From assembly GCA_963556695.1 (NCBI GenBank), contig CAUWAG010000008.1, forward strand, positions 2,232,001 to 2,296,000: a stretch of 64,000 nt of DNA. The letters run 5' to 3'. Positions 1 through 10,546 of this stretch are shown here, in pieces. Numbering within the stretch: the stretch's first letter is position 1; every line of letters starts with the position of its first letter. The translations under genes and the position numbers were made by a program. Source of the DNA: Anthostomella pinea (taxonomy: Eukaryota; Ascomycota; Sordariomycetes; Xylariales; Xylariaceae). The notes below the pieces were generated by a model. It searched no databases. It was not told where the DNA came from and was given only the letters and a program-made list of their open reading frames with translations.

Positions 1-252
1 AAAATCCTTATCCGTTACTGCTTATACATGTTGTTGGAACCGTTACATACTTATATATGCCGTTAAAGCCTATATAAAAACATATTAAAAAGCTATACTT
101 ATCGCTTTATTTAATATAAAATATTTTCAAAATATAAATAAACGTATAAAATAACCGCATGTGATGGTTACTACGTGGCTACCATCAGTGATGGTCCTTG
201 GATCACGTGACAGCACTTGACCTCAGACGACTGGTTGTCCCAGACCCACTAA

Positions 253-328
253 TGTTGAACACACGGATGTTAATTGATTCTATTGATTGTTGTTGAATAC
301 ACGGCTGTTGATTGATTCTATTGATTGT
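253..328. repeat. 38-bp tandem repeat, two copies
   Basis: Positions 253-290 and 291-328 are adjacent copies beginning TGTTGAA(C/T)ACACGG and ending ATTGATTGT, differing at three positions. TGTT-type starts are seen in LTR ends, but no matching ACA terminus or second copy was identified in the window. Confidence 0.75.
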
Positions 329-767
329 TCTGCTTTGCGTGCAGAGATTGATCATCTGTCTTCTTAGTGGGTTAGATGCCCTGTGCGTCCCTGTTCCACT
401 GGAGATCTTCCGGTGTCTATCTCTGGCTCCCATTCAACGGGATCCCATTCGAGAAGTATCTAAATACCTAAATTACAGTGGGTTGGTACTTGTCACCTGG
501 TGCAGCCATCCCAGGTAACCTTATCGTAGAACGCCCTGGATAACAGGAGATCCGATAAGGTACTTGTGGCTGGATCAAGTGGTTGGGATCTACATTACGT
601 TAAAAAAATTAAACTTTAGGCTAACTACGGATATAACTTTTTTAATTATAATAAAAGACTTAGTAACTTTAATAACTAACTGATCGTAATAAAACCCCCG
701 TTTAACGCGTATAAAACGGCCATTTTTTCCTTTTACTTCTTTTACAACTACTATTTAAACTTATTAT

Positions 768-772
768 AACCG
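768..772. repeat. Target-site duplication AACCG, left copy
   Basis: The AACCG at 768-772 directly abuts the left LTR and is repeated at 6809-6813 directly after the right LTR, as expected for the 5-bp duplication made by a copia integrase. The two flanks in fact share eight bases (AACCGTAT). Confidence 0.75.
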
Positions 773-1048
773 TATCGGATCATCAGAGTCAGAACATGGG
801 GGTTATGATCGGTCTAGTGCGTTGCATTTTATCCATGGGTCTGGGGGACCAATCTAGTACTAAATACACACCAAAATACAAAGATGTACCCATCCATTGA
901 TCCTCTAGCCAAAGATCCCTTGTCTATCACCAATGAAAGCCACCTTTCCTGGTGCTTCCATCCCTTTATTCTGCCAAGGTGCCTGCCTGACCCCTTGTCA
1001 GCTGGCAGCCTCCCTGACTGCCACCATACTGCCACCACAATCCTCACA
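773..1048 (-). repeat. 3' LTR of the copia element
   Basis: This 276-bp LTR matches 6533-6808 except at five positions. In element orientation it starts TGTGAGG and ends with TA rather than the usual CA. The stop codon of the ancestral pol frame (TGA, 1044-1046) overlaps the LTR start. A weak polypurine tract (GAGGGCG) precedes it. Confidence 0.92.
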
Positions 1049-4000
1049 CGCCCTCATGGGGGCAAGTGTGGGCAGCTGTCAGTGCCTTCTTCTTTGCGAT
1101 CGTCTTTTTTAGGGGCTCCAACCCCAGAAGAGCCACGAAATGTGCGAACTTCGCGCCTTCTAGCGGCTTTGTAAACCCGTCTGCAGGGTTATCCTCTGAG
1201 GGAACCCACTGAGCGATGACGTGACCAGCCTCGGCTTCCCGGCGTGCATAGTTATACGCGATCCGAACGTGCCTCTTTGCTTTGTTTAGCGCTGAGGACT
1301 TGTCCAGGCGATTGTGCCCAGGTTATCCTCGAGTATCGTGATCGCTCCATTAGGCATCACACCTATCTCTGTCAGGAACGATCTGATCCACGCCGCATCA
1401 CCAGCTGCTTCAGCAAAGCCGACGTACTCCGCTTCACAGCTTCCTCGGGCGATGACGGACTGGAGTTTGGCGTGCCACAGGATCGGACATCCTGCCATCC
1501 AAAATGCGTACCCCGTGATCGACTTTGCGTCGTCCTGATCAGAGGCGAGGCTCGCATCAACCGCGCCGAAAAGCCCCAGCTCATTATACTTATAGTGATT
1601 ATAGGCCTTGTCAAGAGCCCTGTATCTGATTGAGAGCCCGTCTGTACCATTCAGGTATCTCGCGATACGCTTCACAGCAATCTGCTGGTCCTCACTCGGG
1701 TTGGCCATGAACCGTGCCCAGGTTGAAGTGACGTGACTGATATCGGGGCGTGTTATACACGCTGGAAAGTTCTATTTTCCGACCTGGGAGGCGTAATCGA
1801 ACACCTCTTCCTTTGTGGCCTGATCCTCCTGTCTGATCGCCGCCTTCAGAGCTTTAGCATCCATCAGTGTTGAGACTGCCTTGCATTCGGCCATCCCGTT
1901 TGTCTTGAGGGCCTTCTGAACGTATTGCTGCTGATCAAGCCGTACGTCTCCCGTGGGGGTGCTCCTGACAATTCGAACACTCAGGAACCAGTCTGCATCA
2001 CCAAGATCAGTGACGGGCACATCCTCCTTGAAGTTGACCGCGAAAGCCTTGAGCCCCTTCACATCTGTGCCGAAGAGCAGCCAATTATCGACGTGGCTTG
2101 CGATGATGACGCCTGTCCTCTTGTTGATATACATGGCATCGTCAGACTCAAGTGGCTCAAACCCTCGCTTACGGAGTATCTTGCGAGCTTTCTTTTGCCA
2201 GGTATTGCCTGCTTGCTTCAGGCCGTACAGGGGATTGAGGAGCTCAATCATCTTGCAGGGATCGTACTTGTACTTCGCGATCTCTTCAGGATGGGCATCA
2301 AAGTATTCATTTAGTATTGGAAACTGCTTCATAAAGATCTGCTCATCGAGATCACTGTTGAGATAGGCTGCAATAAAGTCAATCTGAATGGCATACCACC
2401 CTTTGATCGCTGCAAGAGCCATCAGTATTCGCCAAGATGCCGCTCGCGCAGTGCTCGCGGCGGTCTCATTATAGCCGATACCCTTTTGTTGACGAAAGCC
2501 TTAGGCGCAGATCCGCGCTTTCAGCTTATCGAGCTCGCTAGTTGAAAGGTTCTTCTCCTTGAGCACCTATTTGCTGTCAATCGTATTGTAATCGCCGATC
2601 TCGTGCCTCCAGATGAAGCGGAACGTCCCCTTGAGCAGATTCTGGCGGATCTCGTCGAACACCGCCTTTCTCCAGGCTTCAGATTTGTGCCCTTCCAGCA
2701 CTTCTTTCATTGTGGGCTGGTCCGCATTCATCACATGGATGAGGCGATTTGATACCGTGAACCTCAGGAGCGCTTCGGCGAAATCCTGATGTGAGTCGCG
2801 CTGCCCGAAGAGAGCTCGTTTGCTCTTAAAGGCATCGCGCTGTAGCTGAGCAAAAGAGCCCTGGAGATCGTCAGCTGCCGAATCGTCCGTATCACTAACC
2901 ATCTCGCCCTCTGAAAGGGCAATTCGGAGCGCCTTGAGCACTTCGGAGTGATCAGGCGGAGCCTCACATACGAAGTGCCTAGCTATCTTTCGCTTTAGGC
3001 GACCTCTTTGTGGGCGCCCATCTTCGTTGGGGGATATATCCTCCTCAACGACGTTGTCATCGCGGGTTCGTATGTATGTACGACCCTTCCTATAGCAGTG
3101 ACGAAGTCTCCGCTGTACTGCTGGCGGGAGCGATCTGACAATATCTGTGGGGTCTTCTGATCCGATCATGCCAGTGTTTTCGTGGAACACCACATGCGGA
3201 GTATCCAGAAACCTCCCTCCATCGATCAGCCATACCACATAGTTGTGTTGACCCTTGTAACCCATCAATACCGCTCTCGCGCGCCTACCCTCCATCTTCT
3301 CGCTGGTTACACAGAACTGCGCGTCGATGTAAACAAAGCAGCGGCTTCCCAAGATACGCAGGTTGGACTGATCAGGCTTGTACTCGCGCCGCGGGTCCAA
3401 CGCAGACTCGTACCTCTCTGACGGGGTGATCGTCTTGAGTGTTGACTGACCCGTTCGGTTTATCACGTACGCGGTCGCTCCCATGATTCGATCCCAGAAG
3501 ATCGAAGAAATGCGCGCGCACCTCATTGTGGCGCGAGACTGCTCCTGAAGGAAGCCAATCCCTCGCTCTGCAGCGCCGTTCTGGTACTGATTTGCTGGGG
3601 TTGAGAGGATCAGAGTGATCGCCTCTCTTGAGCAAAAGCTCTCCATCTTCGTCGTCCCGAACTCCCTGCCGCCGTCGAGGCGGAGGATGCGAACACGCCT
3701 GGCAATGCCGTCCTGATCAGGTGGCTGGCTCTTGAGGGCCATCTGTACCCTCGTGAGCTGCGTGATGATAGCTCCCTCAGCCTCATTTTTGGTCTTGTGC
3801 ACTTGAAATGTACGGTAACGACTATCGTCTTTCGTTATGAGGATGAAATACTTGCGGTTATCAACCATGGCGGGCCTGAACTCGCCCAGGTCCGCCCAAA
3901 AGATCTCTCCGACGTACTTCCCTCGCTCTTAGGGGTCCTTAAAGTCAATCCTTTGTGCTTTTGACTCGTCGCAACCCTCATAGGGGATGTCAATAACATC

Positions 4001-6313
4001 CGCAGGATCAAGATCGATCCCAGTGGTCATTTTTATGGTCCATATTAGCCGTTTCTTGCTGGGGTGGCATAGACGTCGGTGCCAGAGGATCAGAAGCTTG
4101 ACAACTTCCTCTGTCACTAACACTGACGCCTTGTTGACGATCCAGATACTCAGGAGCGCTCGCAGCTCGCTGATTGCAGCATCGTCAAACCCTAGTGCGC
4201 ACCGTCATCGTGCGTTGAGACGCGGCTCTGGTTTCCTATGCTCCCAGAGCAGAAAACCTCGCTTTGGCACATCCAGAGTCGTCAGAGGAGCTCCTTCCGT
4301 GCCGATAAGCCGATTTCCTTGAATGCTGCCTCCCATGCGATAGAGGCGCTCGCCTGAGAAGATCCTGATCGGGAACTCCTTCACAAACAGCAAGTACTTG
4401 AATTGAATGAGCACCTTTTCGCGGTTGACTCCCATCAGGTCGTACTGGATGACGCCACAATTTGTGGCCTTGACCATGCCGGCGCCTGTGCGAATCAGGA
4501 AGTCTTTCTCACTGATATCGACGATGGTGTCCTTGATGAAGTCGTCTTTAGTGTTTGTGATGGGGATGTTTGATCCCGTATCACACAGCAAGCCGTTCCT
4601 GGAATCCTCGCCTGCTGCGAAGGCGTGGCAAAGAAGAGATATGGGTTCTCCGCTCGCGCTGATCTGTGCGGCGCCCTCATGATGGGTAGCTGGCGTTGAG
4701 CCGATCTCGTCGGCTTCATCCTTGGTCTCCCAGTCGTCCTCGTGCTCGTCAGAGGCTTGAGTCTGCCGTAATGCGATCTGTTGATCGTAGTAGGCCATCA
4801 CATCCTCCATTGTTGAGGGATCGACGTGAGCCGAGAAGCTCCTGTTTAGTCCAGGGACGTTCTTGAGGTCTTCGAGCCCTTTTGGCGGCTCAAACTCTTT
4901 CTGCTTGCACTGAGCAGCGTGCCCTTGAGCAGAGCCTCCGCCACTCGTACAATTTCGCTCGATGTGACCCCATTTGCCACATTTTCGGCACTAGGGACCC
5001 TTATCCTTGTCGTACTCATCAGTAGAGAGTCCCTTGCACTTCTTTTTCTTGTTGGCGCCCTTATTGGCATCCTTTTTGTCATCGCCATCTGCAGCGTGTG
5101 AGCGACCGCCCTGTCCCTTGTTCTTCTTGTCAGAACTGTTGGTGTCAGGCTTCTTGCCGACTTTATCCTTGAATTCGTTGTGGAAATCCTCGATCAGGAC
5201 GCTCACACGACCCGTCTTCTGGTATCGAAGCAGCTTTTCGATCTGCTTTGTCCATCCAGTGGCCTTGCTCTTCGTAGATGAGAGGAACATGGTGACGAGC
5301 TGATCTCGTCCCATCTTGAAGCCTGAGTCTGTACACTGGCAAACAAGTCTCTGCCATTTCGAGGTGTATCTGATCGGGCAGTTGCCATCGTACTCGAGCT
5401 TCGTGAGCTCGTCCCAGAGCGCTCGTTGGTGTATCTTGCCGCTTGTCGCGTAGGCCTTATCAAGAGCCTTGATCATCGCGACGCCACCTCTGAGTCCGGA
5501 GATGAGGTCGATCGGGCCAGCTTTGCAGGTGTTGATAATTGCCTCAGCGATGGTGAGATCTCCCTCGCGGCTGATCTCATCACCCCAATCCCATCCGATC
5601 ATATAGAGGGAGATGAGGAGAGTGTCCTTGTATAACACCCAATTCTCAAAGCCTTTGAGATAGTTTTCTTTCACCGGGGAAAACTTGAATTTCTTCCACT
5701 GAATGGCGCGCTGTATCGGCTCCTGAGATGCCCTCATGCTTCGGATGTCTATCTTGGGCTTCTTTTTCTTTGAAGAAGCGCTGCGATTGTCAGAGTCTGA
5801 GTCCGGCGAATCGTCATCCGAGCTATAAGAGCAATCGGAGTCAGGATCGGATGCTTCTCTGGCATCCTGTTCCTGATCGGAGTCTCTCATGAGGTCGAAC
5901 ACCGATTCATCGCGCCTGTTGCGTTTCTGGTCGCTATTCTTTGCAAACAGGTTCTTCTTCCGATTGGGCTTGATGGTCTGCCATGCCTCGGCAAATGTAT
6001 CGTCATTCTCAAGGTCGCTCGCTGGCGGCTGCTTCTTCAGAAAGCGGCCTTTGGAGTCGCGCAGGCGTACCGCGCGCTCGCGCTTTGGGGGGGCATCCGA
6101 ATCGGATCCCTCGAGGGTGAGATGAACAGTCCCATCTTCACCAAGCTTGCGAACAGTCGTCGTGGATGCTTCTGATCCAGCTCGCAATCGTGGACCCGGG
6201 GTCTGTGGGTTCTTCAGGAGCGCGTCGTACTTCGCTTGCAACAGCGCGTACTTCTCCGCGAGATCAGGGGACTCGCCCTTCGCGTCTCCGCCTTCTTTCG
6301 GAGAGGGTGCCAT
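1044..6313 (-). pseudogene. gag-pol polyprotein of the copia element, broken
   Basis: One minus-strand frame runs from ATG 6313 (MAPSPKEGG) through gag, a CCHC knuckle (CRKCGKWGHIERNC, just after the first stop), aspartic protease (DTGSN), the GAG pre-integrase motif, integrase (LRLDGGREF, NGAAERG), reverse transcriptase and RNase H. Stops in this frame lie at 4991-4993, 4205-4207, 3929-3931, 2567-2569, 2501-2503 and 1772-1774. A single-base frameshift near 1290-1325 separates DNLGTIAW from the RNase H tail (PSEDNPADGFTKPL), which then runs to TGA at 1044-1046. Domain spacing is otherwise intact, so the ancestor was a single-frame element of roughly 1,750 codons. The RT active site reads HVDN instead of YVDD, so polymerase activity would be lost even without the stops. 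Confidence 0.93.
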
Positions 6314-6514
6314 CACAGCTTCGTTGTGTGGCTATTGTACCCTTGGTCTCCTTCCCTTCTGCGAAGGCTCTCACGCCGATTGAACGGGCTCGTGAGTGGG
6401 AATCGGGGGGTGAGCAGGCCGCGGTGCCAGGCTCAGAGAGATCAGAATGGGTGAGGCTCGTGTACTTACCAAAGTACGCCTCCAGAGATCTCAAACGGGG
6501 GTCCTTTTACGCAA

Positions 6515-6532
6515 AAAGAGGAGATGCTACCA
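6515..6532 (-). other. Primer binding site
   Basis: Directly inside the 5' LTR the minus strand reads TGGTAGCATCTCC. TGGTAGC is the typical start of sites that pair with a tRNA 3' end, often initiator Met tRNA. The exact tRNA was not identified. Confidence 0.6.
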
Positions 6533-6808
6533 TACCGGATCATCAGAGTCAGAACATGGGGGTGATGATCGGTCTAGTGCGTTGCATTTTATCCATGGGT
6601 CTGGGGGACCAATCTAGTACTAAATACACACCAAAATACAAAGATGTACCCATCCATTGATCCTCCAGCCAAAGATCCCTTGTCTATCACCAATGAAAGC
6701 CACCTTTCATGGTGCTTCCATCCCTTTATTCTGCCAAGGTGCCTGCCTGACCCCTTGTCAGCTGGCAGCCTCCCTGACTGCTACCATACTGCCACCACAA
6801 TCCTCACA
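6533..6808 (-). repeat. 5' LTR of the copia element
   Basis: Second copy of the 276-bp LTR, about 98% identical to 773-1048. It should contain the element's promoter; no TATA box was assigned. Confidence 0.92.
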
Positions 6809-6813
6809 AACCG
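6809..6813. repeat. Target-site duplication AACCG, right copy
   Basis: Matches 768-772; see the left copy. Confidence 0.75.
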
Positions 6814-7577
6814 TATCTTTTATTATTAGATTCTATAAAACGATCAAGCAATAATTAAAATGTTAACGTAAGTCTACTAGCCCATATTTACTCGAACAAC
6901 GTATCGTTGATACGTTTTAATATTTAGTATACCGACCGAGATTTATATTTATTAATTTCACTGGAAATAGCAAGTAAAAATATTTTTTTTAAAAATTCGT
7001 TAAATATCTGAAGAAAATCAATCGTATTTACCGTACCGAAAATTAAAAGTAAATGTATTAATCGTACGATATAACAATACCAAAAACTTTAACCCAATAA
7101 GTTATACGACGGTATCAAAGAATAAGTTATCGCATTATATAAGTTATAAAGATTAACGGTTATCAAAAATAATTACGGTAATAAAGCTAGTTTATAAACT
7201 AAATTATAAACGTAAAAGATAAAAAGATCGGCTTATAATTCGGATTTGTAACACCGATTTAACGTCGAAATTAAAAAGCTAAAATAAAAAATCGTCGTCA
7301 GTAGGACGCGGCATACCGGATAGATCGGGCGATTGTGGTCGGCGTCGGCGCCAGCGCTCCGAACAGGAAGATATTTAACCTTAAATTAGTTTTAAATAAT
7401 CGACCAACGACCGTTACAAACCCCGTAATACACCTATTAAAAACACAGAATAAACACATGATAAGGTAGTTTTAAGCCATACCCAAGGCATAATATTACC
7501 TATATATCTATATACACTCGCTCCTTGTATCTAAGTCTTTAGACCTTTTTGAGCATATCTGTGTAGAAGCACTGCAC
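6814..7577. other. AT-rich, RIP-like block next to ERG7
   Basis: Very AT-rich with many TpA and few CpA/TpG dinucleotides, plus a small GC pocket near 7305-7370. It continues the AT-rich DNA of 1-772 and was split by the copia insertion. It ends within about 20-60 bp of the ERG7 stop codon. No gene seen. Confidence 0.65.
6898..6916. repeat. Perfect 8-bp palindrome with 3-nt loop
   Basis: AACGTATC-GTT-GATACGTT. Its function is unknown. A similar palindrome lies at 38123-38141. Confidence 0.6.
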
Positions 7578-9993
7578 TTATACTACTGGCTCGTTGGGGT
7601 ACTTCTTTGCAAACATTCCCAGAGCTTTCATCGTGAATGTGAACTTGTAGTTGGGGTACGAGATCATGCAGCTCTTGTTGAACACGCCTTCAATGGCTTC
7701 TTGTTTCCATTCACCATTTGGCTGTTGCCGATCCATGATGAGTTTGATACCTTTCTTCAAGGCCTCAATGTCTGGGTAGTCGGCTTTCATCAAGCCGATC
7801 AGGGCCCAAGCCGTCATGACAACCTGAGAACCATGTGGATGCTCCGTATAGGCCATTTGCTCGCAAGACTGAGGGTGATTAGGAACTGGAAACTTGCAGT
7901 ATGTGGGATGGAACTTACACGGTAGCTTTCGGACCATCCTCCATCTTCTCTCTGCTTGGAAATCAGAAAGTCGCAAGCCTTTTTCGCATGTGAGCTGTTG
8001 CTATACGTCTCACCGATGCTTCTCAGGCTCTCCAACGCAAACATTGTGGCATACGTAAAACAGATGGCCCAATTGCCGTACCACGCACCATCTGGACGTT
8101 GACACGACTTGATCCATCGTAAGGATCGCCCAACGAAGGCGTCGATCTCATCGGCCCTATATTCGGGCCAGTGTTTCTTGAAGAGGGAGAGGGCGGTAAT
8201 GACAGCTGTTGTGCACTCGACATAATCATATTCGACCATGATCTTCCCAAACACTTCAGCCGCATTGAGCATCTCCAGCGACTCACTTCCACGTGTGGGC
8301 TCGTATGAGGAACAAGCGCCTGACTTGTTCTGGTAGGTCAGAAGAGTGTCAACGGCATCGAAGATGCGCTGGTCCTCTAGAAGTTGGGGGTATCCGGGCG
8401 TCTTCTGCAGCATAATAACTGATTTCAACGCCTCCGAGATGCAGTCACACACAGCATAGCCCTGGTCTTTGTTGCTGAACGCCCAGGCACCCTTGCGTTG
8501 TTGACGATAGCAGACGTCTTGGCCCTTGCAGTTTTCGCGAATCTGTTGGTCATCGAGGAACTCCAGTGCCTTTGTCAGCATTGGCCTCCAGCGAGGGTCT
8601 TGTTCCAGTCCAGAGTCCGTCGCGACTTGGATCAAGAATGCTGTATCCCAACATTGCACTCCGTTGGTACCATTGCTGAACATGCCCTCATGGTTGACCC
8701 ACATACCATCCTCGAGCCTCTCAATATGTCTTCGCACCGAGTACGCGCCCGGCCCATCGCGAATGTAACAGAGCACGGTGTTCATGGCACCGCTGACGGG
8801 AGCCAGGTCTGCGTAGTCGGTATTCTCGTCCTCCATATCAGTCAGCTTGCTGACCCAGTCGCTGGCCCTCTGCGAAAGACCCTTGGTTCGCAAGTATGGA
8901 TTCCAGACATTGACCAGTGCCCAGTTGACAGTGTTGAGAAGCCAGGATTTGGGGTGGAAGTTGTCGATCGAACAAATACTGTTTCGATGGCCTGCCCAAT
9001 CAATATCCTCCCATGGCTCAACGAACAGCTCTTCCCGCAGTTCACGGATCAGGTCAGTCTCTTCGCAAACCCATCTTTTGTCCCATATATAGCTCATTGG
9101 CAAGAAAACGGCGCGCATGTGAATCCACCATCTCCACGGTGCAATGGGCACCCAGTCTGGTAGGAGCCACAGCTCAGGGGGTATAGGATTGACGATATCC
9201 CATTTGCAGACACCCATGATGCTCAGCCAGAACTTGGCCCAGTGTGGCGCATGTGTAGCACCTCCCAGCTTGTGTAATCTTTGGCGCGCCTTGACCATGA
9301 CTGGGTGCTCAGGATCAACTCCCACTATTCGAAGCACGGTGTAGTTCAGCGATGTCCCGAAGACGGTGCTCTCTCCCTCAATATGCAAGCCCCATCCTCC
9401 GTGTTCGGGATGGGCGCGCGCGACCAGGTAGTTCTTGATCTCGGTGGCGACATACCAAGGGATGGGTGTCTTGGTCGCGTACCAGGCGAGGACCACGCCT
9501 GGCAGGAGAAACATGGGGCCGCCATATTCGCAGCCCCATTGCCCAGACGGCAGTTGGAGCTTCTCGAAGAACGAGAGACCATTATGGACCGAATCGAGGG
9601 GGTTCTTGACTTGCGGGAGGGTGGGAAGGCCCTGGGTATCATTAAGGGTCAGCCATGATCCTCCTACCTTGGGAGACCAGCAAGGAACGGCACGAAGCTC
9701 ACGGTATCCAGTCCGAGATACCACCTGTCGGCAGTGGTTTGCGGCCACTCCTTGACGGCTTCGTCGTCTTCTAGGTAGTGCCATGTATGTCGGCCTCTCT
9801 CGTCCAGCATTCGCCATCGCGTGCGGTCCGTCTTATCTCCAAGCCGTGGGCGCTTCGTGTTGGCGTTGAGGTTGCCGTCACTCGTACGTTTCCTCGATAG
9901 CTGTGCATGGCCGTTTCCATTTCCATTTCCAAGGTCGGCGCCGGTACTATTGCCATTGGGCTTAGCAGCGATGCCCGAGCGAGTCGTGACCAT
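7578..9993 (-). CDS. ERG7: Lanosterol synthase (oxidosqualene cyclase), 764 aa
   Basis: Cyclises 2,3-oxidosqualene to lanosterol, the committed step of ergosterol synthesis, at the ER or lipid-droplet surface. Three exons: 9993-9703, 9631-7919 and 7868-7578, with introns of 71 and 50 bp. The ATG at 9993 starts MVTTRSG with A at -3 and G at +4. The N-terminus has the fungal RWRMLDERGRHTWHYLEDDE block and repeated QW-type motifs follow. The catalytic Asp is D493 in DCISE, corresponding to DCTAE of the yeast enzyme. Residues 732-738 read NKSCMIS; the equivalent stretch is NKSCAIS in lanosterol synthases and APPGGMR in the related protostadienol synthase, so this is the sterol enzyme and not a fusidane paralog. 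Length is normal. Divergent from SPO11, with a RIP-like block just past its stop. Confidence 0.95.
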
Positions 9994-10546
9994 GTCGTTT
10001 CTTATCTCCTGCACTCCCCAAATGCGCCGGAGTTGAAATTGTGAAAAATTCCAACGGGTGAGAACTTCAGAAGTCGGTCAGTCGGTCAGTCGGTCAGTCG
10101 ATCTTCGACGACCCGGCGCCCCGATACGGCGGCGCGTTTGCGGGGCAGGCACAGTGGACGCCAAGAGCCCAATTTACAGGGGCGATAACTTGAAGATTCA
10201 GGGTCTCCCGGGCCCTATTGGCTCCCAAGGTCAGGGGAAACGGACCCCCAATCACTGCAGATGTCAGACGGGAACGTCCCTTCCATCCAACCTGAAGCCC
10301 GAGGTTCCGCGACTTCCACCCAAACTCATGAGGCTATCACCGCTTCACTTGACCGCGTGCTCAATCGTATCCCTTCCGCATTGTCTTTGTTCCCCTGGGG
10401 CACCCAACGCCAATCTTGACTTACCTACTAGGTACGAACCTGGGTAATTGCGCCAGTCAGTTCTTTCAATGGTGTAGTAAGGCCGGTAGCCACATGCATC
10501 ACGCGCCGGGTTGGCGCGTGTCTGTGGAAGTTGCAACCGCGTCGTG
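9994..10546. promoter_or_regulatory. Divergent ERG7/SPO11 promoter region
   Basis: 553 bp between the two start codons. It holds an 8-bp tandem repeat at 10073-10100 but no other motif I can name. Confidence 0.6.
10073..10100. repeat. GTCGGTCA tandem repeat, 3.5 copies
   Basis: Three perfect 8-bp units plus GTCG, about 80 bp upstream of the ERG7 start. It could be a cluster of factor-binding sites or a simple repeat. Confidence 0.8.

Larger units (their letters stand above)
1..772. other. AT-rich relic DNA with a GC-normal island
   Basis: Positions 1-160 and 590-772 are strongly AT-rich and look rich in TpA and poor in CpA/TpG, while CpG survives; this is the dinucleotide pattern of RIP. 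Positions about 160-590 are of normal composition and contain a 38-bp tandem repeat; this may be the remnant of an older repeat or LTR, but no coding sequence or LTR partner is visible. No gene seen. Confidence 0.6.
773..6808 (-). mobile_element. Ty1/copia-type LTR retrotransposon, full-length but inactive
   Basis: A 6,036-bp element reads on the minus strand. It has two 276-bp LTRs, a primer binding site next to the 5' LTR, gag with a zinc knuckle, then protease, integrase, reverse transcriptase and RNase H in that order; integrase before RT defines Ty1/copia. A 5-bp direct repeat flanks it. The LTRs differ at only five of 276 positions, so insertion is fairly recent, yet the coding frame has six stops and one frameshift. 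It sits inside AT-rich DNA, so it landed in an already decayed region. It could be mobilised only in trans. Confidence 0.95.

Noticed and set aside
8498..9163. 221-codon open frame on the plus strand
   Set aside because: Lies fully antisense to the ERG7 central exon; the minus strand has clear cyclase motifs and this frame has none.
7578..9993. Protostadienol-type (fusidane) cyclase and a triterpene cluster
   Set aside because: The NKSCMIS motif and neighbours (SPO11, no P450 or transferase genes) point to the primary sterol enzyme.
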